The translations under genes and the position numbers were made by a program. This document shows, piece by piece, positions 9,751 through 18,683 of a DNA stretch of 23,354 bases (position 1 is the first letter of the stretch; every line of letters begins with the position of its first letter). The notes beneath the pieces are model-generated. The model saw only the letters and a program-made list of their open reading frames with translations. It had not been told where the DNA came from and did not search any database. Source of the DNA: Rodentolepis nana (Eukaryota > Platyhelminthes > Cestoda > Cyclophyllidea > Hymenolepididae); assembly GCA_900617975.1 (NCBI GenBank), contig UZAE01012681.1:1-23354 (forward strand). The letters are read 5' to 3'.

Positions 9751-12700
9751 GTATGTGTTGGTTTATTTATTCCACAAAATGGATGGTTGAAATGAAATTG
9801 CAGTTACAATCATATCAAGTTTACAGTTGCCTTCACTAGGTCAATACAAATGATTCCTGTTTATCTTATCTTAACGATTTGTGCACTTCAAAAATGCGAA
9901 TTTGTAAGCCTTTCAAAGTCCTACTGATCAGAATTTGCCAATTTTAAATTCAAACTAAACTGCATCGGAAGGTCGATAAAAGTGATGTTTTTCCACATCA
10001 ATGCCTCGTATAAATTCTACACCAATTACCTCATTACTTAACCAGTTAAGTTAATCCGATTTATACAAATATAGCTGTAAATAAAGAAAATGCATTTACT
10101 TTATGACGTTTCTGAGTTATAAGGCAGTTATAAACCGTTAAGTCAAATCAAAACGAATTTTAAAATCACATTCAATGTTAATATCTAAATTTTTTTCAAG
10201 TTTGCAATTCCAACTAATCATCTTTTGTCGGCCTCATTATATTATGCTGATTTCATCGCAACACAAATAATTTCTTGAAATCAGTGTACCTAACCTGACA
10301 GAATATCTTTTAATTTGAACGCTAGAAGGCAATTCATCACTTTCGCTTACTTGAAATCTGCCAGTAACTATTGCGTTCAATCGTAAAACTGTGTCATATT
10401 TGACATCTAAAAGTTAATTGGATATGCCTCTATGATCATTTCCGTTCGTTTATGCACTCGGTATTCCCATCAAACGTCACTCATAGTGCCTCACAACTCC
10501 CCCACTTCCCAATTCTCTCCACTTATGGGACTCTTGAAATGGCATAATTTCAAACCACGTACGTGTGAAGTACTAAAACTTACTTTCTTTAATATTTATT
10601 TTAAAAGTGGTATTTTGGTAAATTAGTGTAATTTAAGATATCATTGTGTCGTCTGAATTTGATCCACTGATCGAATTTTATTAGGGGCATTTAAAAACAT
10701 TTAGCACTGTTTTTAATTTTTGCGATGGGAATTATATTTTCAGTTATTCTTATCAGCCTACGAGCTATTTGATTAAATTCATATATTTGATGTTTCTGGC
10801 AGTTGTCTTGGAAAGACGAAGCTGGAATTCATTTTCAGCATTGACTTTCATCTTTGAAATGCATTTCAATGGAGCGTGGATATTACTTTCTCAGTCAAGA
10901 AAGCTTTGAATTTTACTTTTAGACTTCAAGGAAATCTACTCATTGTTGATAGAAAAAAATATTTTTTAAGGTGAAAAGCCAAAAGCCATATTTTCAAGCT
11001 TGCAGCCTTAATTTGCCTTGGCTGCCAATTAGGCCAAGAAAAGTTGTAATCAATTGTTTTTAATCCAATGATGGGTCTGGTGGATTATTGTTCAGTTAGT
11101 CTTCAAATACAAGCAAATTCAATCAACTCGCCAAATGAAGGAATCACCATATCGTCATTGGCATTTTATTGCATACCCTTAGCTTACCTCTTGTGGAATT
11201 TTGGCAGCCAAATAGAGATAAGGCTGTATGCAAGAAATTTTGGCAGGCAAACATTCAATTATTTTTTAAAGATACTTGGGGAGGTTAACAAAATAAAAAT
11301 TGAAAAAAATAAATTACAATGGATTGTTGATATTCGATAATTTAAGTTTTCATAATTGCCTCAGCATTTAGTTTTAATTTTAGTTTATTCATTTTTTATT
11401 TGCCATTTTTAATGGATAATTTGGCCTCTTCATGCACATATGCTCATGATTAAATCAAGTCTACTTTAGTGGTTAAGTAGCACTTCGCTCCCTCATGATT
11501 GATTGGGAATTTGGATGAGTTGATTTTTAAAGTTAATCGAAATTAGGTACATAAATGCCTATGGAAGTAATAGCTGAATGCGGAATCGCTATTATACTCC
11601 GAATCCAAATTTAGCCAATAAAACAGTGAATACGGTTTAGACGTTTTTATTAAGCAAATCAAGAAAAAATAAAGAATATTTAGAAGGATATTTGTTTAAC
11701 TAGAGAATCCAAGAAGCTATATTTCATTTATTTCTACGTTTTCAAACTCTTTTAATATCGTTTAAATTTTTTTCAAAACTGTGAAGTCGTTAATTCTGTT
11801 GTCTTCTCAAAAATACAATGTAATCTCCAGTTGGCAAGCTTTTGTTTTTTGAACAAATTGCCAAAGATACTACTTTATTCCAATTGTATTTCATTAATGG
11901 ATTGTGGCCTTGCCGAAACCGGGTTGACTGTGGTTCTTTTGTTTATTTAACAGCTTCCTAACACCAAGTTTCAATTGCATGAAATACGTTTTCACTGCTA
12001 AATTGATCTTCCAAAATTACGACTTCCATCTGGATGCCATTTATGTTTGAGTGTCATTCATGCTTTCATAAATGCCGACATCAATATCTTGTACCTCACG
12101 GGTGATTAAAAAGAGAGTACCCTTAAATTACTTTTAAAGCCGGCTTTGTACTAACGGTATTATGAGTGGCAAACATTTCAATCAATTTCATAAGTGTCGT
12201 ATTTATAAATAGACTATATAAATTTAAAAGAACACAATTAAAATGTGTTGCTTTTTGACTAGTGGGTAAATAAACTCAAGAAGATGAATTAAGCAAATAA
12301 TAAAGATAAGTGGCATTGAGGATTATTAAAATAGAAAAATGAGAATAAATAACTTTATTATCAAATTTTCCAGGTAAAAATCAATATAGAAATGGCATGT
12401 CGTAGTGTAATCTTTTGAAATTCCAAGATTCCAATAAAGTGTCAACTTGGAAAATTGGCATTAAAGTCAAAATCATGGAAAAATTATGAAACAACATTGA
12501 TTTTGGTTAAAAATATCAATATTTGACATATTCTTAATTTAAAATCGCGAAGCTCAGCCAAATGCAGTTTTAAACTGTCTTTATTTAAACAAATTATTTA
12601 CCTCACGAAAGTCTTTCGTGAGTTCAGTTAAGGTATGATTCCACCAGCAGATGGAACGAGATACTTGTCACTCCGATATGTGTTTCGTATAAATAACGGA

Positions 12701-13036
12701 TGAAGAGAGTTCATTATTTAGTTCTAAGTGATTCATATTATCAATTGTATATAGCTATTTAAATTAAAATTAAAAACCGACTACGCCTACTTCAAATTAA
12801 TCGTCCATGAACTCATTTCTTAGCATCATAAGTTGATACGAGTTAATCACAAATAATTTTTTAATAAGAAATTGTTTCTGTTTAAAGTGACAAATAACTA
12901 TGGCAATAAATAATTTACCCACAATTATCAAATTAAAACAATTCATGTAATTTAATTTTGATCCAAGTTAACATTTTCGTTGATCCAGTTTATGTCAAGT
13001 GATACGTTACACCGTTTCCCGTTTCTCTTCGTGCAA
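9751..13036. other. Long unassigned AT-rich region
   Basis: About 3.3 kb without a recognisable gene. An ATG-started frame of 90 codons at 11068-11340 (plus) has no motif I know and sits in sequence of ordinary non-coding composition, so I leave it uncalled. A perfect short palindrome lies at 12602-12622. A motif of the form TGCAGCCT...GGCTGCC around 11005-11030 faintly recalls D1 (488-520) but the similarity does not extend. Confidence 0.5.
12602..12622. repeat. Perfect 10-bp inverted repeat, 1-nt centre
   Basis: CTCACGAAAG, then T, then CTTTCGTGAG form a perfect hairpin or cruciform-type palindrome. The function is unknown: the surrounding sequence shows no gene to regulate or terminate. 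Confidence 0.9.
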
Positions 13037-13172
13037 CCTCACCTCATTTAGGCTGCCGAAATATCCTCTTTGGACTTTTCCCATTTTGATGTTCTTATCC
13101 TATGTGAAGCCCCAAGTCAACTAAAGTGCAAATGTTAAATACCATAAAGTAATCTATTTGAAATGAACAAAT
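13037..13172 (+). repeat. R1 repeat, 3' half, diverged
   Basis: CCTCACCTCA, then TTTTGATGTTCTT, TATGTGAAGCCCCAAGTCAA, CTAAAGTGCAAATGTTAAAT and ACCATAAAG follow the sense order of R1 as in 21770-21936. It is directly followed by a second partial R1 copy. Confidence 0.6.
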
Positions 13173-13182
13173 GATACGTCAC

Positions 13183-13376
13183 CAAGTCCATAAACCGACG
13201 GTTGGATTCTGAAATAGATCTACGTTGAACCCACTGTATGTTACAATCAACCACTTCCACAGTACTCGTCTTCCCTTTATCCTTTTGTCACCCTGACGTC
13301 TTTGAATCACAATTCTTTTTTACCTTCTGATTTATTTTTTTCTTTTGACGTTGCTTCTCTATAGATGAACTCTTCT
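13183..13376 (+). repeat. R1 repeat, middle part, diverged
   Basis: TAAACCGACGGTTG, CCACTGTATGTTACAATCA, CCACTTCCACAGTACTC, CCCTTTATCCTTTTGTC, CGTCTTTGAA and TTTTGACGTTGCTTCTCTAT align with the R1 body in sense order. Together with 13037-13172 this makes two head-to-tail R1 remnants. Confidence 0.55.
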
Positions 13377-13696
13377 AGAAAAATAAGCGAAAACGATGTT
13401 TAGGTCTTAGACACTTTAATGTAGACATGAGCAATTACAAATTAGGATAAAGGATTCTTATTAAAACATATTTGCGCATATATTTTATTCCATTTTTAAT
13501 ATATTAACGCGCCCAATAATGCAAATATCCAGTTATTCTAAAATAGGAAAATATGTGCATAGCGTAATGCGAGTAAATTTGAACTAAAAGCCAGATAATA
13601 AATTTTATTTTACAAGTATCTCAAACAGATTTTTCGCAAGAATAGAAATCAAATTAGATATTATTGAAATTGGCTTTATTGAGAAAATGAATGTAT

Positions 13697-14372
13697 GTAT
13701 GACGGAATGCACTATTTTAGTTATCAAGGTTAAAGCAGTGCTGTTGGAATAGACTAATTTTTTTAGCAAAACCATTTGTCGTGTTTATTTGGTTTGCTAT
13801 AATCCAATGGCGAAATGTCATGATTCTGCATACTATCGAATGCTACGAATGAACCAAGTCAATGTGCGAAAGTGAGACAAACAAATAACTATGGAAATCA
13901 ATTACGATGTTGCCTCATAGTAGAAAACACAAATTAGTTTTTAATTATTCTAAATAGATATAGTGAAATGCGGGACAATCATTGTTATTTTGGATAAATG
14001 TTAAGAGAATGAAAGATAATAATTTTGTTTTCAGCAATTACGTTCATAGCTACTAAGATATTTAATTTAAATTGAAATTAAAAATTAACTTTTTTTTCTT
14101 TCCAATCAAGCATAATAGGGCAAAAAGGCTACTTAACCAATTAACTAGGATTGATTTATCCTCGAGAATGTGCAAGCAATGGGAATAGATTAATCAATGA
14201 ATTGATAAATAAAAAAAAATTAAACTAATATTGAATACGAATGCTATCGCAAATATTTAAAAAAAACTATTGCATTTCAGTCATTTATTTTTTTCATTGT
14301 TATTCGAGATTTTTTTTCAACCATGCCAATCGTGTTTGAATCGAATTAATCTGTTCTTGAAAACATTCCTGC
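13697..14372 (+). repeat. Dispersed segment D2, copy 2 (inverted relative to 5366-6190)
   Basis: This copy aligns with the reverse complement of 5366-6190, from ACGGAATGCACTATTTTAG through TCGTGTTTATTTGG, GATATAGTGAAATGCGGGAC, GGGAATAGATTAATCAATGA and on to CTGTTCTTGAAAACATT. It lacks the ~178 bp block found in copy 1 and the long (AT)n. No shared reading frame is seen. Confidence 0.85.
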
Positions 14373-14455
14373 ATGCAGCCTCATATATATTTGGCTGCCA
14401 AAATTCACAACAGAAATGGAGTTACCAGTTCAGATATTTTTGTAGCTTGCTAATG

Positions 14456-14690
14456 GTGTGCGATAGACCTACCTTCTCCTTATGCAGCATAGGCAACGCT
14501 TCTTCATAACATCTGCATTTTTGTAAAGCCCATCTCAACTTCATCTTTAAATTTGATTTCTTTTCTCCAATCAATCTCAAATATATGAGGAAAAATAAGA
14601 TAAGCCCAACGCGATGCAATGTTTACTTTTACCCACAAGGTCTAAAAACTGTTATTTGACATCCAACTTCAAATTACTGTGACAGATTCA
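14456..14690 (+). repeat. R1 repeat head, interrupted or strongly diverged
   Basis: GTGTGCGATAGACCTACCTT followed by ATGCAGCATAGGCAACG matches the R1 head as seen at 21655-21700. A second piece at about 14640-14690 (AAGGTCTAAAAACTG, TTTGACATCCAACTTCAAAT) matches the next part of R1. About 130 bp between them do not match, suggesting an insertion or decay. Confidence 0.45.
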
Positions 14691-16309
14691 TTGTCATGTT
14701 TAACTACATCACATCAATTACATCAAATTTTATCTGCATTCCTTCGGCTATATTTTTAACTGTGAATCACTCTTCCATTCTATTTTCATTCGCAGGGAAA
14801 TAAAAACTCCCAATTTATGCAAGCTCCATTTCAACAGATTTAGCATTTTACGAAATTAACATATTTTCCTCAAAATAAATGCTTGAGAAGAATTTGATTT
14901 CATAAAATTACAACTTGACTTTGAATTGCCACTTTGACCTTTACGTATGCAGATCTGATAATTGTACTCTTTAGGAGTATCATTTCAAGTGATTTGACAG
15001 TTTAAAAAATTAAGATTGCTTCTCACGTTATTTGTTTCCACATAAATTTTGCTGCATTCTATTCTATTACCTTTTACGTTTTTTTAATAATAAAGAATTA
15101 ATTCTATTAATTCATTGGAATTGACCTCAATGATGCTTATATTAATTGCTCCCTTAATTCATCTCCTTGAGTTTATTTAAATAAATTGCAAATTGCATCC
15201 CAACTTTATTTGCTTATTTTCAAATAAATATGACACTACTAAAATAAATTGAAATATCTTGCAATCTTGAAATGACAAGCTCACACGTAATTATTTTATT
15301 CAACTTCCGTTCAGTAAAGATTTGAAAAACGTTTGAATTGTTGGAAGCGATTTATTTAAATTTTGGAAAATTTAGAGCAAAATTTTGAATTTTAAGAAGA
15401 GTTTTTATATTAAAGTGGAGAATGCAAGATTCACTTGAAAACCTCTAAAAGCAAGTTAGTGCTGACCAAATATGCAAAGGAGAAATCTTGTTATTTAATT
15501 CGTAACTTAACAAATCGAAATATTGTTGGCACAACGTTTGCAAAATTTATATTTTAGAGTATATTCATTACAGCCAAAAACGCAGAACAAACTTTTAAAG
15601 TTGCCAATTTGAGCACACAAATGGCATTCAATATATCAATGTAAAACGTATTTTAAATTCGCTTTGGATAATACCACTCCAAATGGGACAACTTAATAGA
15701 ACCATTGAAATGGAGCCCCTTAATATGCACTCAAAATGCCAATTAATTAATTAATTTATTAGAACCCGTTTATGGTGTATTTCGAACAGAGTACAGGTTT
15801 AAAAATTAATTGCAAATATATTAAATGTGGATTTAGTACCAGTGACCAAAACAGAAAAATTATTTATGTAAATAATATAGCTATTCACACAATGATTAAA
15901 GAGTATTTCAATAGAAATATGAAGTATTGCCAATAAAATATAGCTGATTTGTGTCATACAAGGATGACTGTCAAATTATCTCAAGTTGTATTTCATATTA
16001 TTCATCAAACGTGACTCTCTTAATTGTTTTGCACTTGTCATTTACAATCTAAGAGTCGAATATCGATTACCCTAAATCGTGACCTACATTTACACAGTGA
16101 AGAGAACACATGAGTTTGCCTAGACGAAGTAAGGTGAGAAGTTAACTTCATTCCTGTTAGCTATAACAACAAGAACAATGATAATGAGAAGAAAGAGAAG
16201 TAAATTAATGGGACCAATGTGGGGCAGAAGCCTTCCGAATAATCCACCATTGACAATAATTCCAAAATGCCTCTCACATTTTGCGGTAACATGCGAAGTT
16301 CGAAAGAAG
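14691..16309. other. Unassigned AT-rich sequence
   Basis: No gene or repeat is recognised, apart from short AT-rich direct runs such as TTAATTAATTAATTTATT near 15742. Composition and short frames look like ordinary intergenic DNA. Confidence 0.45.
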
Positions 16310-16339
16310 TGGTGGGGGGAGGGGGTGGAGGCGATAGGG
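16310..16339 (+). other. G-run cluster with possible quadruplex potential
   Basis: The pattern is GG, G6, G5, GG, GG, GGG with short spacers, a sharp contrast to the AT-rich surroundings. It lies about 75-100 bp upstream of a TATA box. A promoter-proximal role is possible but not shown; the strand asymmetry may also be chance. Confidence 0.4.
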
Positions 16340-16412
16340 AAAAAAATCAAAACAGTTGAAAAGTCTATGAAAAGGAGTTCAACATCTTTCTAGGTGCATT
16401 TCTTGATAAATT

Positions 16413-16420
16413 TATAAAAG
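16413..16420 (+). promoter_or_regulatory. TATA box candidate
   Basis: TATAAAAG is a full match to the animal TATA consensus. It lies 58 bp upstream of the ATG at 16478, whose short frame ends at a good splice donor, so a start of transcription near 16445 would fit. TATA-like words are common in AT-rich DNA, which keeps confidence modest. Confidence 0.4.
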
Positions 16421-16477
16421 CCCCAATGAACGAATAAGTTCCCGAAATTAATATGAAGCAAAAAGACACCAATTGTC

Positions 16478-17086
16478 ATGGAAGATCTCTTCGGCCTCGC
16501 CGCTATCGACATTGACTCTATCGTCGGCGTCGTCAATGTAAGGACAGTTGTATTGAATGGACATCCGTGTTTCTAGTTTTTCCTAAAATGTAATGCTATT
16601 TAAAAGTGAACGTCTCAACAAACCTCTTCCACAACTACATCCCACCATTTCGTGTAGTATATTGATTGAGTCAAATTGTGCAGGGTCAAGTGAACAGGTT
16701 CGCTTAGCTTCGGACAATTTCTTGATGCAATCGTTATAGAAATTGTGTTTGCTTCCACCTAGCATTCTGAATGAGGATTTGATTTCCTCCAGATATATAG
16801 AGCACTGATTTGTAGCCACCATGACCCTGAACAATATGTCAAAAGTGGTGCCAGGTTTCTTTAAACGTAAACAAACGTAATCGAGACACAATGACAGCAA
16901 TTCGTTTGAGCATTAATTATCACAACAAATCGTCATTTAAGCAGTTGCCATAACTAAAAATTCCCCTTATTTGCCTTTGTCATTGTAATTATTCCTCCTC
17001 AAATTAGTTTCTTTCCAATGCAGGTGTGTTCCTGTGAATCCAGTGAGATTTCTAATAGACTCAATGAGTTCATGCTCCAAATTTAG
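16478..17086 (+). CDS. Candidate 5' exon(s) of an unknown gene
   Basis: An ATG at 16478 opens a GC-richer frame reading MEDLFGLAAIDIDSIVGVVN, ending at a clear donor GTAAGG (16538). An in-frame TGA just upstream fixes this ATG as the start. The best acceptor nearby is CTTTCCAATGCAG (ending 17023) after a pyrimidine tract. Splicing there, phase 0, adds about 20 codons (CSCESSEISNRLNEFMLQI) before TAG at 17084-17086, giving a 40-residue product. Alternatively the first exon could join exons further downstream, such as the nucleotidyltransferase remnant at 17992-18560 or the kelch gene. I do not recognise the peptide. The codon usage, start context, donor and upstream TATA support a real first exon; the rest of the structure is a guess. 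Confidence 0.35.
16583..16911 (-). CDS. Unknown protein, single exon or terminal exon
   Basis: The minus strand is open from just after a stop at about 16912 down to TAG at 16583-16585, about 108 codons. It does not need an ATG at its left end: the first in-frame ATG encodes MVATNQCSIYLEEIKSS, and a possible acceptor (CATATTGTTCAG) lies just before it, so this may be a last exon. The residues are coding-like, rich in charged and cysteine residues (SLDPAQFDSINILHEMVG, CSCGRGLLRRSL), and the codons are more balanced than in the flanking DNA. I recognise no domain. It lies opposite the presumed intron of the gene starting at 16478. A chance frame remains possible. Confidence 0.35.
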
Positions 17087-17275
17087 GAATCACCTCTGGC
17101 GGAGTGAATGTATGACACTTGAATTTAAAACTAGTTGGTGATTAAATGGCTCTTCAAGTTCATTTCCACCACACTTCATAGATTGATTCCCTCCAGTTCG
17201 TACAACAATCGTCAATTTGAAGAAAAGTGAAGTGATGATATTTCTAGTAGACTCAACATGTTCATACTACAAATA
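17041..17275 (+). repeat. Local degenerate repeats (units at 17041, 17233 and 17903)
   Basis: A ~45 bp unit, ATTTCTAATAGACTCAATGA and onward, at 17046-17086 recurs at 17235-17276 as ATTTCTAGTAGACTCAACAT. A following ~65 bp unit beginning GGAATCACC at 17087 recurs at about 17908-17971, including TTGGTGATTAAATGG. The repeats look like local duplications that also cover the candidate second exon at 17024-17086. Confidence 0.65.
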
Positions 17276-17276
17276 T

Positions 17277-17902
17277 CGGCTCCTGTAGACATGTATTTCC
17301 ATTTTCTACGATGTATTTACCATATTTTTACAATCCTCTTTTGGTACGTTTTACTAACACGGCATGAGCAGTAGACACCTAACCCTTCTTAAACGTAAAA
17401 GTAAGCGCAAAGTTATACATCTTCTCGTAAACCCCAATAACTTGCTCAGCCAATTAACAAAGACTCACGCACAGTTTTGCGCCGTCGACTATGCAAGGAA
17501 CCAATGATTTTCGCTCAATTCGTTAAACGCTGAGTCGTCATACAGAACATATTACCCTCAATTAAGGAGTAAATATTGCTAGATCAAAGCATTAAAAATA
17601 GCAAAAAGGCGTTCATTCTTTGATAAGTTGAGTTGGGCCAAAATTCAGAATTCAAAAATAATACCATGCCACACAACAACAAATTTTTCAAAGTCATGAT
17701 GTAAATGGTATTGCGCTGATTAATAATCAAATCAAATAGAACTGCCGTTTGCTTTACATCAATTAGATCAACACCTGCATCGGATATACTATTAATCACA
17801 GATTTATTTATTTATTAAATCATTAAATACATTTGAAAATAAGCAAACATGGAATTATTAAATAATTAAAATGAAAGATAAATCAAGTCACAAGTATAAT
17901 AG
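17277..17902. other. Unassigned sequence, with one possible minus-strand coding patch
   Basis: Most of this is AT-rich and closed. The minus strand around 17700-17799 reads SDAGVDLIDVKQTAVLFDL, then IINQRNTIYI, which looks coding-like, but no family is recognised. It could be an upstream exon of the minus-strand frame ending at 16583. Support is weak. Confidence 0.25.
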
Positions 17903-17991
17903 CAGGAATCACCATTGGGGAAGTGAATGTAAGGCATTTGAATTTGAAACTATTTGGTGATTAAATGGCCAGATAGGCAGGCATCCAATGA

Positions 17992-18560
17992 ATCATAACA
18001 TGGTGTAGTAGAGTTCTAAATGTAAGGACAGAGCAGTTGTCACCACCGCAAATTCCAGAGCACCTAATTGAATGCCTGGAATGTAGCCGAATCAGCCATG
18101 TCTCCCACTTCTTATCTCCTCTACACTTCTTCAATTGAAGAAGGCATTTATCACCCATTTGAGGCGATTCCTCCAAGAGGAGTATCCGGGATCCAAATTG
18201 AAGTTGATCGGCTCCTCGGTGAGTGGCTTCGCAACAAAATCCAGTGATCTGGGTCTCACAATGGTGTTTGCCGAAGGTAGCCGAGAGGCAGACACTTGGA
18301 GGAGTGGAGCAAAAGATGATCAAATTAAGGCAAGATCACTCCACCAATTCTTCTCCTCAGCACGCGCAAAACCCTCCATCCACCCACTCACTCGCTCACT
18401 TGCCATTTTCTCTCTCTGTAGGCGCTCATGGAAATATACTCAAAGCTGATAAGCAATAAAGTGTTTGAAGATTGAAGACATTAAAGCGAGGGTGAGAATC
18501 GTGAAGTTCAAATCCTATAAGCACCAATTCGCAGTCGATTTGAGCTTCTCCAATTATTTG
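17992..18560 (+). pseudogene. GLD-2/TUTase-type nucleotidyltransferase fragment, broken
   Basis: This encodes the start of a polymerase-beta-type nucleotidyltransferase domain as in cytoplasmic poly(A) polymerases and terminal uridylyltransferases, which add nucleotides to RNA 3' ends. An open stretch from 17992 (PPQIPEHLIECLECSRISHV, 18040-18099) leads, after a probable frameshift near 18132, into AFITHLRRFLQEEYPGSKLK and the signature LIGSSVSGFATKSSDLGL (18207-18260). In the family the end is SDLDL, so the second catalytic Asp is Gly here (codon 18252-18254). After an intron at 18330-18421 comes ALMEIYSKLISNKVFED, then an in-frame TGA (18473-18475). The next frame continues IEDIKARVRIVKFKSY to AVDLSFSNYL (18531-18560), with the third catalytic Asp present, and ends at a donor GTGAGT. 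The palm remainder and the poly(A) polymerase-associated domain are missing. Frame breaks could be assembly errors, but the lost Asp and missing C-terminus point to a pseudogene. Confidence 0.75.
18330..18421 (+). other. Intron with GC-AG borders in the nucleotidyltransferase remnant
   Basis: The coding frame stops making sense after DDQIK and resumes with ALMEIYSK. The borders are AAG then GCAAGA at the donor and a long pyrimidine tract, TTTTCTCTCTCTGTAG, at the acceptor. GC-AG introns are a known minor class; a GT to GC mutation in a decaying gene is the alternative. Confidence 0.6.
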
Positions 18561-18683
18561 GTGAGTTGAATGTCGTAATTAGGAATGAGCTGTGTCATAT
18601 GTGTACTAAGTAGCCTCATCTCTCCTTGCCTTACTTTACCTTAACTTACCTCACCTCACCTCGCTTATTCCCTTTCTTCCAAG
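18561..18683 (+). other. Intron-like spacer between the nucleotidyltransferase remnant and the kelch gene
   Basis: It begins with donor-like GTGAGT and ends with acceptor-like CCTTTCTTCCAAG after a run of CTTAC/CTCAC pentamers (about 18628-18662). The exon on its left ends in phase 0 when read in its domain frame, whereas the exon on its right needs one preceding base, so joining them does not give a continuous protein. Confidence 0.5.

Noticed and set aside
10985..11040. Third D1-like copy suggested by TGCAGCCT...GGCTGCC (also near 14375)
   Set aside because: The similarity is limited to two short words and does not extend to either side.
11068..11340. 90-codon plus-strand frame with ATG
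   Set aside because: No motif, no promoter or splice context that stands out, and a composition like the surrounding non-coding DNA. Chance is likely.
16120..16393. Overlapping frames on both strands, the minus one with a hydrophobic segment
   Set aside because: Both strands are open over a purine-rich, G-rich stretch; the hydrophobic run is a composition effect and no family is recognised.
17961..18323. 120-codon minus-strand frame
   Set aside because: It lies exactly opposite the nucleotidyltransferase fragment, whose plus-strand motifs (GSSVSG, SSDLGL) explain the sequence.
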